A DNA stretch of 8,799 nt from Candidatus Thiodiazotropha sp. (ex Gloverina cf. vestifex) (GTDB lineage Bacteria > Pseudomonadota > Gammaproteobacteria > Chromatiales > Chromatiaceae): positions 1 through 8,799 of the forward strand of contig JAHXHT010000084.1 in assembly GCA_025656435.1 (NCBI GenBank). Direction: 5' to 3'. The position numbers and the translations under genes are program-made. The notes below the pieces were generated by a model, which did no database searches, was not told where the DNA came from, and was given only the letters and a program-made list of their open reading frames with translations. Positions 6,626-8,799 of the stretch are shown piece after piece (positions within the stretch are counted from its first letter, which is position 1; each line of letters opens with the position of its first letter).

Positions 6626-6938
6626 GGCAAACCTTCCCTATTAATCCTTAGTCACGAATGCACATAATTGAATCATGTTGGTTTATAATAATTCTAAACA
6701 GATTAACACGCCGGGAGAATAGGTGGATATACCCATTCAGTTTTTCCTGGAATTCCTAGCGCTTTATTAAGAGCATGAATACTAAGAAAGCAAACAATCC
6801 AGAATTTCTGCCGTCCTGTTAACGCCCACCCCCTGCTCGCAGTCACATATCAATATCTACGCCTTCATCCCTCTATACAATGAGAATTATGCCCACCCTT
6901 CTCATCGGTGAAGTTCTTTAAACCACGATCAAGGATTT
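6626..6938. other. 313-bp intergenic region
   Basis: No gene seen on either strand. Next to the 234-aa gene the - strand has an AT-rich stretch around 6682-6692 (TATTATAAAC) that could supply a -10 box, but no good -35 accompanies it. Nearer the cyclase gene there is a perfect 7-bp inverted repeat, ATGAGAA (6880-6886) and TTCTCAT (6899-6905), with a 12-base loop. It lies about 34 bases past the cyclase stop on the - strand, but no T-run follows, so a terminator role is weak. The remainder shows nothing. Confidence 0.5.
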
Positions 6939-8703
6939 TTAAACTCCCCCCCATTCTATCCTGTCTTTACCCTTCTCCTTTGCCAAGTAGAGCGCATCAT
7001 CGGCACATCTAAACAGTGCCTCCACATCCATAGAAACACCATATTCGTATGCCATCATTCCAGCACTGATCGTGATTCGCTTACCCTTGGCATTTTCAAA
7101 TACCAAATCAGAAACAAATAGTCTTAATCTCTCCATCAGATCAGAGGCATCATCAGTAGACGTCTGCGGTAAAATCAATAGAAACTCTTCCCCACCATAT
7201 CTCCCAGCGACGTCATAGGTTCTCAGAACTATTACTCAGCGTATTGGCAATCGCAACCAACACCTCATCCCCTACCTGATGGCCAAACCGATCATTGATC
7301 TGCTTGAAGTTATCCACATCAATAATGGCAATGCAGAGCGATTGCCCATGCCTCTCAGATACATTGATAACATCCTCCAAAGCACGCAGCACTGCATGAT
7401 GATTCAGTAAAAGCGTCAAACTGTCATGGGTGGCTAGCTCCTGTAGACGTTGATTACTCGCCTCTAACTCTGATGTTCGCTCTTTCACCAAAGATTCAAG
7501 CTTTTCGTTCAACAGAGTCAAATAGCCCCTTGCCTGCCGATCGGCTTGCTCTTTTTCTCTGTTTATTAACGCCACCCGCTCAGCCAGTGCCACACCCAAC
7601 ATCGTGACTTCGAAGACTGAGCCTAATTGTAATGCGTAGGCAGTAACAAAATTATGCGGTAAGACCCCCCAATAGTAGAGGCCGGAGATAAAAACAAAAA
7701 CTAGAAATACTCCCCAGGCAATCAGAAAGTAGCGCGCAGCGAGGTTACCACCACGATAGGCGATGACAGCTGCCAACATGAGGATAGGAACAAGCACCAG
7801 ACCTGAGAATGAGCTGACCCGCTTCGCAAATCCAGTGTAACCTGTGAGAGATAAGAAAATACCAATAGCCGCCAACACAGCGGTTAACCAAAAAAGATGA
7901 TAGAAAGTGCGACTATATTGTGCAATATCGAGCAGCTTGCTCGAGAAAATCATGGCAGTTATCACCACAACACCAACAAAGAAACTGGGAGCCATGTCCT
8001 GCCACAAGGGAAACCCCGGCCAGACGAACTGAAAACCCAACCCTGTCAATGTAAAGTTGAGTAATCCATAGAAGGTTAAGTACAGGGCATACCAGAAAAA
8101 AAGCGGTGATTTAAGAAATAGCAACCCACCTATTGCAGATGCAACCAATAATGCGATAGCGCCAAAATAGAGTCCAAGCCATAGCTGTGATTGTGCAACA
8201 TATTCGGCAAACGCAATCTGATTCCAGAGTCGGACCGGCAATTGAATTGCACCATTCGTCGTCAACCGCATGTAAAAAGTCTTGATTTCACCCGGCGCAA
8301 GATCAATGGTGAAGACATTCGTGCGAAACTGCACATCACGTGCAGAAAACAAAAATGCATCACCCCCAAGGCGCTTTCTGAAACTTGCCTGACCATAGGG
8401 CTCGTAGAGCTCGATTCGATCCATGAGCGGATAGTCAAGCTCGAGTAAAAAAGTTTGCGTGGAAGACAGATGGGAAGTCAGCGTGAAACGCGCCCATACA
8501 GCAGCATCGGTAAAGCCGATTTTTCCACCGTTAGAGACATCCTGATAATGTGAATGTTGCGTTGCTGCGCTGGCGGTACCGATATCCAGCTGGCGCTCAG
8601 GGTCGAGCAGAACCTGCATCACCCCAGTCAATGTGGTAAAATGGAAATCATCGGTCGAGTCGGGGCCTGCTTGTCCGAATACAGGAGGGTTCAGAACAAT
8701 CAA
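6939..8703 (-). pseudogene. 7TM-DISM membrane diguanylate cyclase, frameshifted and missing its start
   Basis: This would be a membrane-bound GGDEF enzyme making cyclic di-GMP from GTP under control of an external sensor. Order from 8703: remains of a signal peptide (LLLIVLNPPVFGQA), periplasmic 7TMR-DISMED2 domain (about 22-163), seven membrane helices (about 172-375), a coiled coil (380-425), then GGDEF. One extra base near 7227-7228 shifts the frame after VAIANTLSNS. Dropping it restores LRTYDVAGRYGGEEFLLILP, with the I-site RTYD exactly five residues before GGEEF. The distance from GD to GGEEF is then 25 residues, as in PleD. The rest runs to the TAA at 6939 with ADDALYLAKEKGKDR. The usual LTGLxNR reads LTLLLNHH. 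Upstream of 8703 the frame stays open to a TAG in the repeat with no ATG, so the N-terminus is lost. Translation as annotated from TTG is improbable. The frameshift may be a sequencing error. Confidence 0.85.
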
Positions 8704-8713
8704 AAGCAGGAAG

Positions 8714-8797
8714 CAAGCGTGTCGCTACCTCGTGAAAGATTTTGGGACATCCGAGTCCCCAAAATCGACTCGCCAACGCGACAGCCGTTATGCCCCG
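8714..8797 (-). repeat. Right copy of 84-bp terminal inverted repeat
   Basis: Exact reverse complement of bases 1-84, followed by two further bases (8798-8799) that end the window. It is oriented so that the same end of the unit (GCGACACGCTTG) faces inward, touching the 5' side of the diguanylate cyclase gene just as the left copy touches the chemoreceptor gene. The last two bases are not represented in the left copy because the window starts there. Confidence 0.9.
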
Positions 8798-8799
8798 AC

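Noticed and set aside
1..8799. Whole window as a composite transposon or insertion sequence flanked by terminal inverted repeats
   Set aside because: No transposase, resolvase or integrase is encoded inside, no target duplication can be seen, and the cargo is ordinary core metabolism; a shared dispersed repeat explains the ends better.

Overview
The window looks like a piece of a gammaproteobacterial genome of roughly even base composition. The proteins (SufBCD with a DUF59 protein, an A-type carrier and SufE; a 7TM-DISM diguanylate cyclase; a CZB-domain chemoreceptor) fit a free-living or symbiotic Chromatiales-like sulfur oxidiser. That lineage guess rests on general protein resemblance only. 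The two ends of the window are the same 84-bp sequence in opposite orientation, perfectly matched. The piece was therefore probably cut where a dispersed repeat occurs, or it is bounded by that repeat in the genome.

Layout, left to right: repeat copy (1-84); 5'-truncated C-terminus of a CZB zinc-binding chemoreceptor on + (92-589); then, on -, a suf iron-sulfur cluster operon transcribed sufB-sufC-sufD-sufT(DUF59)-sufA-sufE (5355 down to 586). Next come a leader with a degraded iscR-like relic (5402-5627) and an intact-looking IscR-type operator/promoter (5660-5691). Then follow a small intergenic region with a perfect hairpin, an unrecognised 234-aa gene on - (5921-6625), 313 bp without a gene, and a 7TM-DISM/GGDEF diguanylate cyclase on - (6939-8703) carrying one frameshift and lacking its start. 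The second repeat copy closes the window (8714-8797).

The suf genes would work together. SufE delivers persulfide sulfur to the SufBC2D scaffold, SufC hydrolyses ATP, the A-type carrier passes on the finished cluster and the DUF59 protein assists maturation. Two parts expected of such a locus are missing: the cysteine desulfurase SufS, with sufD and sufT abutting by one base, and a working IscR. What remains between the IscR-type operator and sufB looks like an eroded iscR with internal deletions and a frame change. If the reading is right, sulfur must come from a desulfurase encoded elsewhere, and any IscR acting on the surviving operator must be encoded elsewhere too.

The most interesting points are the iscR relic behind a retained operator, the sufS-less operon, and the identical repeat that cuts off the 5' ends of two unrelated signalling genes in the same reading phase. 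No RNA gene, CRISPR array, transposase or prophage was seen.
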